This document shows positions 1-12,439 of a DNA stretch of 64,000 nucleotides, piece by piece; the stretch's first letter is position 1; each line of letters opens with the position of its first letter. Location of the stretch: assembly GCA_002914805.1 (NCBI GenBank), contig JXTB01000148.1, positions 680,770 through 744,769 on the forward strand, given 5' to 3'. Under the pieces are notes generated by a model that worked only from the letters and a program-made list of their open reading frames with translations, did not search any database and was not told the origin of the DNA. This stretch comes from Parasponia andersonii. Taxonomy: Eukaryota; Streptophyta; Magnoliopsida; Rosales; Cannabaceae. Position numbers and translations under genes: made by a program.

Positions 1-25
1 GAATAGAAAAGAAAAGAAAAAAAAA

Positions 26-325
26 GTTAGTGGATAATTCTAAAAAAAGAAAATATAGACAAAACTAATTTACAGCTTTTATCTCTAAGATAATTCAAAA
101 TATAAGAAAAGGAAAATGATGATGGAGATATTCTTTAAGAGTTAGTGGTCATAATTCAAAGAGAAAGACATAGACAAAACTAATTGGTAGCTTTTGTCTT
201 CAAAATAATTCAAAAGATAAGAAAAGAAAAAAATATAGTAAAGATTTTTTTTTTGAGAAGTAGTGGTATTAGATTCCAAATAATTGAAAAAGAGAAGAGA
301 ATAGAGACAAAGACAAATGTAATAA
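26..325. repeat. Degenerate tandem repeat, unit about 115 bp, 2.5 copies
   Basis: The motif GTTAGTGG, then an A-rich tract, ATAGACAAAACTAATT and AGCTTTT, starts at 26 and again at 141. A weaker partial copy begins near 258. The copies are diverged and A-rich. Confidence 0.6.
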
Positions 326-414
326 ATGAGTGAATAATTAAAAGTTGAAATAGTGGAAAAATAAATAAATAAATAAAAGTAGCACATTATAGTAGGAAGC
401 CTTCTATCTTTGTA

Positions 415-424
415 CTATAAATAG
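415..424 (+). promoter_or_regulatory. TATA-like box
   Basis: CTATAAATAG matches the plant TATA consensus. No coding region follows, so if it is real it is probably the promoter of an LTR rather than of a gene. Confidence 0.35.
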
Positions 425-1789
425 AACCTTCATTTGGTAATTAGAAATCCATACTCAACTTTTTAATTACTTAGCCAAAACTATTTTCATCTTTTCTCTA
501 AAAGAAAACTAAAAGAAAATCTATCTTACTTTTATTCCAAACCCACAAGCGCTATAATATATTACTCATATCCTTACTTTTTCTGTAAAAACTTTAGAAT
601 TTAAGAATTGTAATCAAGAGAAGCGAGCACCTAATTTTGTGGTGGAGACAAACGAAAGAAGAAGGAAAGATCTTTGAAAGGTAGGTTGCATAAACATATT
701 TAAGTTTATTAAGATTTTTAGCTCTAAAATTATGAGAAGTTTAATTTTAGTATTTTAACTTCTAGTAAAATATTAATATTTGGAAAAGTTCCCAAACACT
801 CCAATAAAGAAGATAAGCTTGGAAGGTAAATACTCCCTCACCTTGCTTGTTATGTGTTAAAATAGACATTACAAAGGATTAAATGAGTAATAATATATTT
901 GATCTACTTTAGATGTTATATAATTTATTTTTATGTCAAGGCTTATTTCGTTGATGTTAGTCTCTAAATATAAATACTTCATGACAATAAAGGCTAAAAT
1001 AATAATAATAATAGTAAAATAAAATCAAAATGGCTAAACTCAAAAGTGGAAGATTTTTAAGGGAAAAACCCTAAAATAAAATATGAACAAAAATGAATCA
1101 AGCTTAATAATTTATACTTAGATCCTTAAGAATAGATTTTTATGTATTAAAAATACTTTTCAAAAATTAAAAATATTTACTCAAAAGGTGAAGGACTAAA
1201 ATGTCAAAATTTTAAGTATTTAAGGTCAAAAGTATAATTTTGACAAAATATGGGTCAAATCAATGAGAAAGTTCTTTTAAGCAATTTTAAAACTATATTA
1301 AAGTGTAAAAATAAATGAATGAAAAATCTTTAACAAAAAGATAAGCTATAACTCAAGGTTTACCTTTGGAGGGAAAAAATGTTAAAAATCTTAAGATTAT
1401 GGGCAAAATATAAATTTTAAAACTTGAAATTTTGGGTTAGAGATTTGGTACAAGAATAAATAGAAAACTAACTTTATTTTAAATCTCAAATTAGGATAAG
1501 AAAAGATTTACTTAAGTTTATGACATGAAATCAGTAATAGGAAATACTAGATGTATACCCCTAATTGCATTTAGTCCGAGTTTAGTTATGAGCCTAAGAA
1601 GAGTGAAAAATGCCTAATTCTAGCCCAAAGTATGATTTTAGATTTAAAATTTGTATCGCCATTTGTGTGTTTGGCCAACTTATCATATTAAGACCCATGA
1701 TTACGAATAAAATAATTAATCAAGAATAATTAAAAGTAATTGATGAAGAACAAAATAACTAAGAAAACTTAACCAATTTAGGATGATAT

Positions 1790-3399
1790 TGCTGGAAATT
1801 CCAAAAAATAAATTTCGGAAAAAAATTTTGCCGAAAATAATTTTCACAATTTTGTAAATAAATCATGAATACAGGGGAATAGATATTTCAAAATATTTCT
1901 TGAAAGTTTACAAAACAAAATGCAGGATCGTTGATCTAATATAAATCAATTCATAGATCTTAGTTTAGATAAAACCTAGAAGCGCTTCACAACTATTGAG
2001 CCTTCCCGTCTATTCTCTGGAGCCTGTTGAATGATCTGGTCTGTGGGCACCTTCTTGAATCCCAACGAGAGATGAGCAGATGATCCGAAAGATGCTCTTC
2101 CTTCTCTTTGATTGCGCATCTACGGCTATGGGTATCTCTCCCTCGGTGACCATGAAAGAGCTCAGAATTGCTCCTGTGGTAGCTTGGTTCTCTCACACTC
2201 TCTCTTTTCTTTGTGTCTCACATTTTTTACAGTCACTTAAGTATTAGAGTGATGTAAACCCTAATGGGTTTACTGGACTTAACTGACCATTTAATTAGTA
2301 TTGGGCTATGTGTGAGCTAGACAAGGGATCTTATGCATCTAAATAATCTAAGCTCTAATGGGCCAACTACCCACAATCATAATTAAGTCTTAATTATGAC
2401 TGGGACTTGTCCATTAATATTGGGGCACTCCACTATAGGCCCAATATTGTACTCTTAGATTAAATGTCATATATTTTCTGTGAAGCTAATTAACACTTTA
2501 ATTAACTTGATCCATTTAGCATATACTATACCTGCAGATATACCCATGATGCAATGCCGTACTAGTGAGATGAAATTACCATATTACCCCTCTACATATT
2601 TACTTTTGAGTTGTCATTTTTCATCTAATGGATAATAATTGACTACGGTGTTTGTAACTGCTCATACAAATACAATCAAATTCACAAAGTGAATACCTGG
2701 CACCTGGTTTTTTATTATTCAAGTCATTGAAAAAACTCAAAATGACATTATATGCATGGTTTCTAAATTATGAAAGGCGTTCTCATCAATTCACAAATTT
2801 TATCTTCTAAGATACCGGAGTTTGAACTATATAATCAAAACTAGTCTTTTAGTAAGTCAAAAAAACAAAACTCATGAAAGCAAGTCCGACAATCACTAGG
2901 ATTAAGGTAATCTTACAATAGTGTTAGATAAGTGAAAGATAAAATATTGAGTTACAGTAGTTAACCTCAAATTCTATTTTCACTTGGTCCAATTCACTGC
3001 ACTTATAACTTTCTTATAACGCACTAGTGTTTCTAACCGAAGTTAAACACTTCGATGATTGGAGACTTTATCAATCCCGTTAAAATAAAAAATACTAAAT
3101 TCTATGGCAAAATAAAGTATGCCATCTTTATTTGTAGAATGTGAATTTTTAATTTAGACATAATAAAATAAAGAATTTAGTCTCCCACGTGTGAATATTT
3201 CATACGAACAATTCTTTATTACTTATTATTACTCATGAAAACTTTTAGACATTTGCATAATAGAAAGTATAAACATCATATGTATATAATTGGGATATAA
3301 TATGGAATTCATTAACTATAAATAGATAACACTTAAATCCATTAAATGTTGTTTAAAATGCCAAATAAAGAAATTACTTTCTAGGATATATTCCCAACA
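1790..3399 (-). repeat. 3' LTR of the copia element
   Basis: On the minus strand it starts TGTTGGGAATATATCC at 3399 and ends CCAGCA at 1790. It is recognisably the same sequence as 12440-14180 and as the reverse complement of 46154-47395. It is about 130 bp shorter than its partner, mainly because it lacks a tandem duplication found there. Many substitutions separate the two LTRs, so the insertion is old. Confidence 0.88.
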
Positions 3400-3404
3400 A
3401 TTTT

Positions 3405-5340
3405 GCACTTGCTCTTTAAAGTAGATGTAATATATTACATAGTCTCATTCCTTCTAGGTGATCTTCAAATACTTTGATTGCTAACGATTTAGTAAATGGA
3501 TCAGCAAAGATCTTCTGCCAAGGCTATGTTACTCACTATCATGTTTCCCTACTAGGGTTAATACATAACAAAAGGTTGGACTTCTGGAGTATATTTTCAA
3601 ATCGAGCATCCGAATTAATATATTTTACATAAGTCAGATCTTTCTCTGAAGATACTTAAGGATACACTTGACTATAACCCTATGTTTAGATTCTGGATTG
3701 GAATAGTAACAACTTACAATCCCAACAGCATAATAAATATCATGCTATTATACTAACCAAATTCTTATTGATGATTATCATCTTATATCATTCCCTATAA
3801 TTAGTATATCATCAATATGTATAAACCGGAAAAATCACTTTGTTGCCTTGAATCTATTATAGATACAAGATTTATCTCTGTATCAATAATATCGATAAAT
3901 TCTAAACAATTACTTAAATATATAAATTAAATCTCTAAAGTTTCATAAACTTTACTTTCTTGGCTTTTCTCAATGAATCCCTCTGGTTATATCTTTTAGA
4001 TATAGTCATCAAAATTACTATTCAGGAAAGTTATCTTGACGTCTATTTGCTATATCTCATAATCAAGAGATACGACTATGGAAAAGAGTATATCAATACA
4101 CTTGATCATAACAATGGAATAGATAGTCTTTCTGTATATAATCCTTTTTCAACTAACTTACCTTGAAAATCTTTACTTTTCCATCTATTCCTTTTTTTCT
4201 CTTATAGACTAATTTACACCTAAAAGGATTTACCCCTCTAAGTAGATCTATAAGATTCTAGATTTTCTTAGAGTACATAGACTCTAATGTGGATTCTATT
4301 GTCTTTTGCCAGAGATCTATACCAACATCATCTATTGTCTCTTTGTAGATAAAATAATCAGATTCTAGGTTATAGAGCTCTCCTATTCCCAAATATCTAC
4401 TATATTATCTTACAATCCTCCCACTATAATAAGAGTTCGATATACATTGATCTTCCAGTGATTTATCCTTCCTAAGTGCTTACTCTATTCTATCATTTAT
4501 AGATAGGCTGATTACATCATCAGTTATTTCCTTAAGAAATAACTTACTTTGAGGTTAAATACTTCATATAGTTTTCTCCCAAGTAAAAGATATTTATTCT
4601 AACGAATATTTTCTTACTTCAGTACTATAGAAATAACGCCCTTCTACTTTTTTTGGGTTTCCTATAATAGATACAATTCAGAATATTATTCTAACTTAAT
4701 CATTTTTCCTTTTTGCACGTATGCTGAACAGCCACAAATATGAAAATGACATAAACTAGCTTTATATCCTTTCTATATTTCAAAATGGTGTCTTAGGTAC
4801 TAACTTAGATAGAGCTCTATTAGTAGGCATATCACCACCTCTAAGACGTATCCCAAAAAATTTTGTAATAATGAACAATTGAACAATAACTTAATTATAG
4901 GAAAAACTTTTCATTGTCTGTGAGATATTCCTCAGAATTCTTTATAAAGGTATTTAACACTTCGATCCAATCAATAAGTCTTTATATTTTTCCTAATTAT
5001 TTTTTGTTTGTTTATGCTTTCAATTCTTTGAACTTTTCGAAAGAATTCAATTAGCAGTAACATTAGGAAAACATAATAAAATTTTGAATAATCATTCATA
5101 ATGATATATTCAAAACCTCATTGAGCTTAATTGCTCAAGTGCCCAAAGACAACAATATATACTATTTTTAAATATTCTTGTACTCTTAGGTCTTTTCTAA
5201 CAAAGGAACTTTTAGTTATTTTACCTTCGAGATATGATTTGCAAATTGGTGAATTTATGGTTTCTAACAAGTTTAGATGCCTATCCTTAACTAATCTTTG
5301 GATCATATTTAGGTTAATATAACTGAAGTAGAAATATATT
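3405..5340 (-). pseudogene. Degenerate copia pol (GAG-pre-integrase, RT, RNase H remnants)
   Basis: Three stretches are readable on the minus strand. At about 5340-5130 is a GAG-pre-integrase region (RLVKDRHLNLLE, then CKSYLEGKITKSSF). At about 4330-4040 is the start of the reverse transcriptase (ESTLESMYSKK, then GVNPFRCKLVYKRKKGIDGK). At about 3490-3410 is the end of RNase H (FADPFTKSLAIKVFEDHLEG). Stops and frameshifts separate them, and the spacing is far too short for a whole pol, so most of integrase and the RT palm are deleted. The RNase H end lies directly against the 3' LTR, as expected for copia. It is non-functional. Confidence 0.78.
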
Positions 5341-5411
5341 TTATTCTTAGTATTTACTCGCTTTCTTATGATTAGAATTATTATGTTCAATCTTATCATT
5401 ATTAGTATCAT

Positions 5412-7341
5412 ACAACGAGAATAATATTGGCTAAAAAAAGGTATTTTGTGTACTTAAGAATATTATTCTTTCACATGGAAACTTTGTCGTTGAGACAAAC
5501 AGAATAATATCATTTCATCAAATATGAAACAAAAATTAAATTTCTCTTAAATGCTTGACAATTTTTAATGTCCTAATTCGTAAATTCATCAAATATAAAT
5601 TTAAATATTTCTCATTTTATGTATTAACACTATAGTCATTGTAGTCCTTACTCTTAGTGAACTTGCCTTCACTAAACCCTTAGGTTTCAATAGAACACTT
5701 TGCAACAGACATGTAAGTATAGTTAATAATTCTTGAATCTTATCCAAGATTTATTAAGTCATCCACTAAAATAAGTTAATGAACAATAAATTACTATTAC
5801 CTTCCAATCAATTATTGTATAAGTATCCCTAACAATTTTTTTTCAATATCATTTAGTGCTATATAGGAGACATTTACCTTTTAGCTAAGGATTAGAAAAT
5901 TCATCTTTAGCTACTTTAGCTTGGTGAAGATGTTTATTAGGTATCTCATTAAGATTTAGCATAATATTGCAGTGGTTTGAATTCTTTGAATATCATATAG
6001 TAACATATTGGACATCTCATGTCAACATGTATCAATGAATTATGTAAGAATTCTCCTACTATATATATGTTTTAATTTTCTTCACTAGTCTCACCGGTGA
6101 ATGTGGACAAATATATAAGAATAAAAACTTAATAACTTATCAGCCATAAGCACTACATCTAGATTACATTGATCCATACAATATAGTTTAACCATACAAA
6201 TTATGTGTGTATGAATACAATGGGTAAAGGAATTAAGAACATATCTACTTGAACGAAAATAAGTAATCTATATAACAGCAAACATCATGTAACAAATATT
6301 TTGAATAATTAATATAATGTAAAATAAAATCTACAATATACAAGTGAAGTATTCCTAGGACCATCACTAATATTCATGGTAATTCATCTTTCCATTAATT
6401 ACAAGCCTTCTACGGGAAGTTATACAATTAACAAGTCAAACTGAAACAATTTCATTTAGAAAATAAGACAAATATCTCATATTCCATATTTCTAACTACC
6501 ATTTAATTCAGTCCTCTACTCAACTAACAAGAACTCCTATAGGATGATATCAATATTTCGAGTTGACTGTATAACCATTGTTTTAGTAATTCCATTTTCT
6601 ATATAAGACAATCTCCTGTAAGTGATTAGTCTCATATAGTCTACCTAATATCTTATCCTAAGAAATTCATTTCTAGTACTACCTAAACGAAAACCCTCAT
6701 ACGAGAGCTCAGTAAGATTCTAAGACAAGGCACATCCTAGTACGTAAGGAACCAACAATAGAGACCGTCGGTATCTCATACCTTCTCCCACTCAATATTT
6801 TATAATTAGAAATTTAATGATTTTATCTAATTATCTAACTTACTTGGTAACCTAAAATTAGTTATGTAAGCATATTCATATTTTGCATGTGAGTAGCTCT
6901 ACTATCCCCATATGACATGTTATATTGACAAAATTTAATAAAATAGAAAAGTTAATGATTATTAATAATTCTAGCATTTTATATTATTTAACAATTGAAT
7001 AATCTTTTTTACAAAAGATATTATTAAATAATAATTGTGAGAGATAATACTCAAGTTTAAATAATTAAGATTTTCACAAAATCTAATTTATTTAATTAAA
7101 ATATTTAATCCAAATTAAATCTTTTTGAATATTTCAAAATTCGAATTCAACTTTTGAATTAAAATTTAATTAACTCATAATTAAAATATCTCCCACTTAT
7201 TTGATTTTCAAAATTTAAAATTACCTCATAATTTTCAAATTATTATTTTATTCTCATTAAAATAAAATGTAAACTTTCTATTTAAATTTAAATTGGATAA
7301 TGTAGATATTTATTAATTAAAATCTGCACAAAATTTAAATT
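5412..7341. other. Internal copia DNA with no readable gene
   Basis: AT-rich sequence inside the copia element, upstream of pol in element orientation, where integrase and gag would lie. I found no frame with recognisable gag or integrase motifs. It is presumably decayed gag-integrase. Confidence 0.45.
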
Positions 7342-7346
7342 AGATA

Positions 7347-10227
7347 CGTAAAAACCTAATTTTTATAAGGTAATAGAGTTATTTTTCTGCATAATGGCAT
7401 TTTAGTAAATAAACATTTTCGAAATATTAAAATAAAATATCTTGATTACTTTATTAGGGCCTACAGTATTCCCTTTTTGCATAAAAGCCCACACTTTTAA
7501 TTCTCTTCTTTCCCAAGGTCCCTAAGACCCACTTTCTCACTCTCTCGCTTACTCTTCTCAAAACCCACCGCCGGCATCAAATCAAGGCCTGAGCTCCGAC
7601 CTGCCACCTGCCCATGACTGGACGAAGTCATGCCACCACTCTCTAGCCACCGTCGCACGGCCTATGTGCGAGGAAGATGACCTCCAGTCCGCAGCTCCAT
7701 GCGGCAAATTCCGGCAATTCGACCGCCGTGCACCATCGTTAGTTGTCTCCACTCACCCAAATATCCTCCCAACGTCGAACCCAACGTGTTTTGGCCAAGG
7801 ATTACCGGAAGTTTCTCTCTGGTGAGTATTTATTTGTTTTTGGTCGTTCTTGTAACAAAATGTGACATTTTAGTATTTATTTTTGTGACCTTTGGGCATT
7901 GATTACCAAACTTTGAAAGATAATTACATGATTTAAATCGAGATGGTGGCTGATTATATTATGTAGAATAGATGTTTGATTTGTGAGAAAATCTGGATTG
8001 TAAGGTGGTGTTTTCACGAATATTTTCAAAGGTGATAATTTCGTAATTATTTTTGTTGATGAAATTAGTTCGTCATGAAACTTTTATGGGTTACAAGTAG
8101 AGATTTAAACTTAATTAAATATGATTTGTTTGTGTTGAATCAAAGCACGGTAACGGGAGAATTTTCAACTTTAAAATGTGATATTTTTCTAATTATATTC
8201 AAAAAGCAATATTTTTATAAATTTATTAGATTTGGGCCGATAGATTGTTAAACTTTGAATTTGGGCCTTGGGTTGTGAATAGGAAGGTACTAACTTTCTA
8301 AATGTTCCTTATGAAATTATATATTTATAAATAACCAGAAAAATTGGTAATGTCCTAATTACTTTGAAAAAATGATATTTACATTATTATGGTTAAGTAA
8401 TTATTTTACCCGAGATAAATATATAAGGTGAAAGAGGATTAGAAATCATGAATAGTTACGATGGATAAAAGTACAAATGGTATCCAAAAGTATGGTAATT
8501 TTAAAATAGAAAAATATGGCATTTTTCTAAATATTTTTCACAAAGTGGTATCTATGTAATTTAGGATTTTGAAGCTCAATTAATACTCCGGGCCTCGAAA
8601 CTAAATTCCGACTTCAAATTTGGACTCATTGAGGTCAAGAAACAAATTTTGATATAAAATATGACTACGCTTCAAAGTGGCACAAAAATTGAAATTTGGT
8701 GGCTCGTAATTGTGCCGTTTTGCATGCTATAAGCTAGTCCTGTAGTTTGACTCATTTTTAGCAAACTATATGTCTAACCTAGCATTTTTGGGTATTCTGA
8801 ATTCAGTGATAACCTTCGTTTCTCCATTTGACACTCTGGTAGAAAAGTCACTTTTCAAGTGTATTTACTTGGATTCCTAAACTGTTGTTCGAATATGTTA
8901 GTGACCAACGAGGAGTATCTTCGAGCGTCGATAGCTCAATATTACTACTATATTAAGGTAGGGGTTCAATTACCTAGTTTTATACTTGATTTGATTTATA
9001 ATTGCATTATAGTTGATTTGTGAAGAATTGTGAATTTTAGAACAACTAGTAAATTATTGAGACACATTAGATTATATTGGGATTAGACTGTATGAAATTT
9101 TATACATATATTTAAATTGTGATTATTGGGTAATACATTGGTGTGCTGCCCATATTACAGAAAATTCCAGAATAAGGCCAAGTGGGAATTTAAAGCATGA
9201 TTTAATTATTCCTTGTGCATGGTTATTGTGTACTTTTAAATGTTATACATACCATAAGATCACACATGAGATACATCTTAGGCATTGTGGTATTTAGTGG
9301 GCAGCCAGTATCCCTGCCCTCGATGAAAGCCCGTAAACCTGTGCGGAGTTTTTCTGATTACTCTCATTCAATAGGTGTAGGCATTCAATTGCCCCTCTAG
9401 TTCGTTAGACTTAGACACATAGGTGTCTCTTCAGTTTTTTAGGATAGGTATCAGGCAGAGAGTACTTAGTAAATGTAATACGAGTTACTCTAGTTCGTGA
9501 TGAAAGGATGTGAGCTCATGGGATTGGACAATTTATTATATGTACAATTATGTGAATTTAGTTTTGGTTTTGAATATGAGATTATTCTGAATACCAATTG
9601 TTTTACAAACTTGGTTTATAAATGGATTTTAGAAAAGTATTAACCATGCAGGTTTAGTAAAATTGCATCCATTCAAAAAGGTAATTGAATTTCTACTGAA
9701 CATGTGAATGCTCACTCCCCTGCTTCTCCTACTTTCAGGTATTTGACTATTTGAGGTAGCCATCTTGATGACTATTTCAGGTATGTCGTTCTGCTCTTAA
9801 TCCCTGGTAGGTGTCTAAACTCTACTGTCTTCTTTCATATTCTATTATTTAGCTAAGATTAGTAAGTAGATGTACGAGGATGATTTTGTTGATAATTTGT
9901 GAGAACTTAAAAATACAAGAGATTTAATATAACATATTTTGGACATAGAATTAAAGTTTACAATTAAACTCAATTTTTCATAGTTTTTAATTTCTCAACA
10001 AGTTTTTCAAAAGAAATAGCTAGAAATTTACTTAAACTTTGAAGGGTATTTTACTTAAGTAATTAAGACTACTAAGAGTATTACTGACTGTGATTTTATA
10101 ACGATTTAATAACCAAAATGAAATTATTTAATACATGATATCTCTTAAATTTTGATAAAATTAATATTTTATTATATTTCTACATAAAATTACTAAAAGT
10201 CATGACTTTGGATTTTGGGTTGTGACA
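7347..10227 (+). mobile_element. Solo LTR, gypsy type, inserted in the copia element
   Basis: About 2.9 kb of sequence, less AT-rich in parts, unlike the flanking copia DNA, ends in GGGTTGTGACA at 10227. It is flanked by the 5-bp direct repeat AGATA (7342-7346 and 10228-10232). No primer-binding site follows the end and no polypurine tract precedes the start, so it is a solo LTR left after LTR-LTR recombination. The first base of the expected TG is C here, so the start is less certain than the end. The C-rich stretch 7500-7830 resembles an LTR leader and not a gene. Confidence 0.6.
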
Positions 10228-10232
10228 AGATA

Positions 10233-11418
10233 TATAGATGATTTAATCAAATTAAATCTCTATAAATATCTGTTGATTCGAATTTAATTTTTAAATTTCA
10301 AATTTCAAATTAATTATTACATAATTAATATTGATAATCTAAAAGATATAATCACATTAATATATTAGATTATGTCTAGATTTAAATTCAACATTTGAAT
10401 TTCAAATCTTTAAATTAATTATCAGAAAACTGATATAGATAATCTTTGAAAATTTAATCTTATTAAATCTTCTCGATTATCTAGATTTAAATTCAATATT
10501 TGTACTTCAAATCATAAATTAATTATCAAATAATTAATGTAGTAATATTATCCAATCATATTAATTTAAATTTAGATTTATCTCATAATATCTAATCATC
10601 ATTTTTAATCACATTAAAAATAAATAGAAAGTTAAAAATTTATCCAAATCTGAAATTATCTCATTATTTCTAATTACCCACTTAAATATGATTAAAGTAA
10701 ACTACTAACTTTAAATTTAGATTCAAATAGATTTCGAAAGATAAGGTATTCTTTCTAATTTTAATTTGAAAACTTCAAAAGGTTCAAATTTATATAGTAG
10801 AAGATTTAACTATTTAAATCTCTTAGAATATCTCTAAATTTGAATTCAATTCAAATTAACAACTAATTATCACATAAATAGTTTAGGAAATATCTAACCA
10901 AATATTTGAATTTGAAAAGTTTAAATATTATCACATGATATCTAATTAATAATCTCCTATTTATTAAAATTAATTATCTCATATTTAATTTAAATAATCA
11001 TTATATGATAATGATAATTGACAAGATTTGATTTCCTTAAATTATCGGATCTTATCCATATTTCAATTTGAAATCAAATTTATTTAAATATATAATCCTG
11101 ATCACATTTAAATAGTCATTTAAATTTCCTTAAATCAAGTGATCTTATCCTTGATTTGAATTTATTTAAATTGAGGATTTTATCCTTAATTTAAATCCTT
11201 CCATAAACTAAGAATCTCATCCTTAATTTAAATTGAAATATTTAAATTTAAAATTAGAGAGTAAAAGATTTTATAATAGAATCTTATCCTATTAGATTAG
11301 TTACAAAAATTTAAATTTCAAAAATTAGATAAGATAACTAATTCAAATTTCTTAAATTATCTCTAATTCAAAATTCAAATAAGGAAATTTAAAATAGAAA
11401 ATTATCTAAAATGGATAA
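10233..11418. other. Extremely AT-rich internal copia DNA
   Basis: The sequence consists of loosely repeated AATTTAAATT, ATCTAATTATC and AAATTGAATTC-like words with no open frame of note. It continues the AT-rich sequence left of the solo LTR, as expected if that LTR split one region. Confidence 0.5.
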
Positions 11419-11458
11419 TCTGATGTCAACAGTATCGGGATATCGATTGGAATGCCGG

Positions 11459-11830
11459 AACAGAATGAAATAGGGAGTCGTCGGGAAGACAATAGTCTCG
11501 GGGCACCACACAACCATGCATAAGATAAATCCTATGTGTCCATGTGCTCATGAAGCGCACATGCGGTAACCATGCAAGACGGCGCAGCATGGCCATACAT
11601 GAGACAAATCTCATGCATCCACGTGCGCACGAAACACCCATGCAGCCACCATACAAGATGGCAACTGCATGGCTATGCATGGGACAAATCCCATGCCTCC
11701 ACGTGCTCGCAATATAAGACAACACCTACATGGCGATGCATGGGACAAATCTCATGCGTCCACGTGCTTGTGAAATGCTCATGTAGCCACCATACAAGAC
11801 AGTACCTATGTGGCTCACTGAAGCAAGGTG
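11459..11830 (-). repeat. GC-rich tandem repeat with a conserved short hairpin
   Basis: Four diverged units of about 60-80 bp lie between the AT-rich part and the 5' LTR of the copia element, that is, in its leader. Each contains an 18-base hairpin with a 7-bp stem and 4-base loop at 11519, 11598, 11678 and 11739, for example CATGAGA-CAAA-TCTCATG and CATGGGA-CAAA-TCCCATG. Three units also carry the palindrome CACGTG (a G-box core) shortly after the hairpin. No coding capacity is likely. Confidence 0.75.
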
Positions 11831-12425
11831 AAGCTTATATAGCTACTAAAGCATGACAAAGCTCGCACAGCCACAGGAGCAAGGCGACACCCGTGCGGCT
11901 TGTGCATAGGGGGCAACCTACATGTCTATCATACGGGGCTGCTCCCATGTGGCCAATGCGTAAGTTATCACCCGTCTGGCCAATGAGCGAGTCTTTCTGC
12001 CGTTACAAAATGGGTGGTGCTCACGACTCTTAGCATGCGCCGCCTTGTACCGTTTCTGACTCTTAAAAATCCGTAACCTAATTGTTAAATAGTTTTTCTC
12101 AAAAAAACTATAACACAATTAGAGATCCAACGACTTTCCACTTACAGTTTTATCAAGAGCATAAAACATAAACATATTGAAAGTCAAGAACATGCTAGAA
12201 TCATAATCAAAAATGAAAAACAGATTATCATAAACTCATAGTAACATCTAATTGATTATCATTTAAACTCATTAAATCAATCAATCAATTATCATATATA
12301 AAAGAGAATACTTATAAATATGAACAAGACCAAATATAATCAAAGAGATCACCATGAAAATCAAAGATCATCAAACTTTAAGAGAATAAACATGAACAAG
12401 ATATGCTAGATTATCGAAAACCTTT

Positions 12426-12437
12426 GCTCTGGTACTA
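12426..12437 (-). other. Primer-binding site of the copia element
   Basis: On the minus strand, two bases after the LTR end, TAGTACCAGAGC matches the initiator-tRNA-Met primer site TGGTATCAGAGC at 10 of 12 positions. Confidence 0.75.
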
Positions 12438-12439
12438 AT

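Larger units (their letters stand above)
1..1784 (+). mobile_element. AT-rich sequence, possible 5' part of a Ty3/gypsy LTR
   Basis: No gene is visible. The stretch has a TATA-like box near 415 and then about 1.4 kb of AT-rich non-coding DNA. The copia element at 1790-14180 was inserted at its right end. If that insertion is removed, this stretch joins directly to 14186, which is the 3' part of a gypsy LTR ending before a primer-binding site at 15866. It is therefore plausibly the upstream part of the same LTR. The link is inferred from nesting; no second LTR copy confirmed it. Confidence 0.35.

Noticed and set aside
7699..7902. Open frame in the C-rich block near 7.7 kb
   Set aside because: It lies inside the solo LTR and has no homologous motif. 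C-rich LTR leaders commonly give such frames.
11519..11756. Array of spaced palindromic repeats resembling CRISPR
   Set aside because: The window is plant nuclear DNA, the units are diverged and variably spaced, and the array lies inside a copia element.
11426..11856. Overlapping open frames on both strands, rich in His, Cys and Met
   Set aside because: They are translations of the palindromic hairpin repeat, which is open on both strands because of its symmetry.
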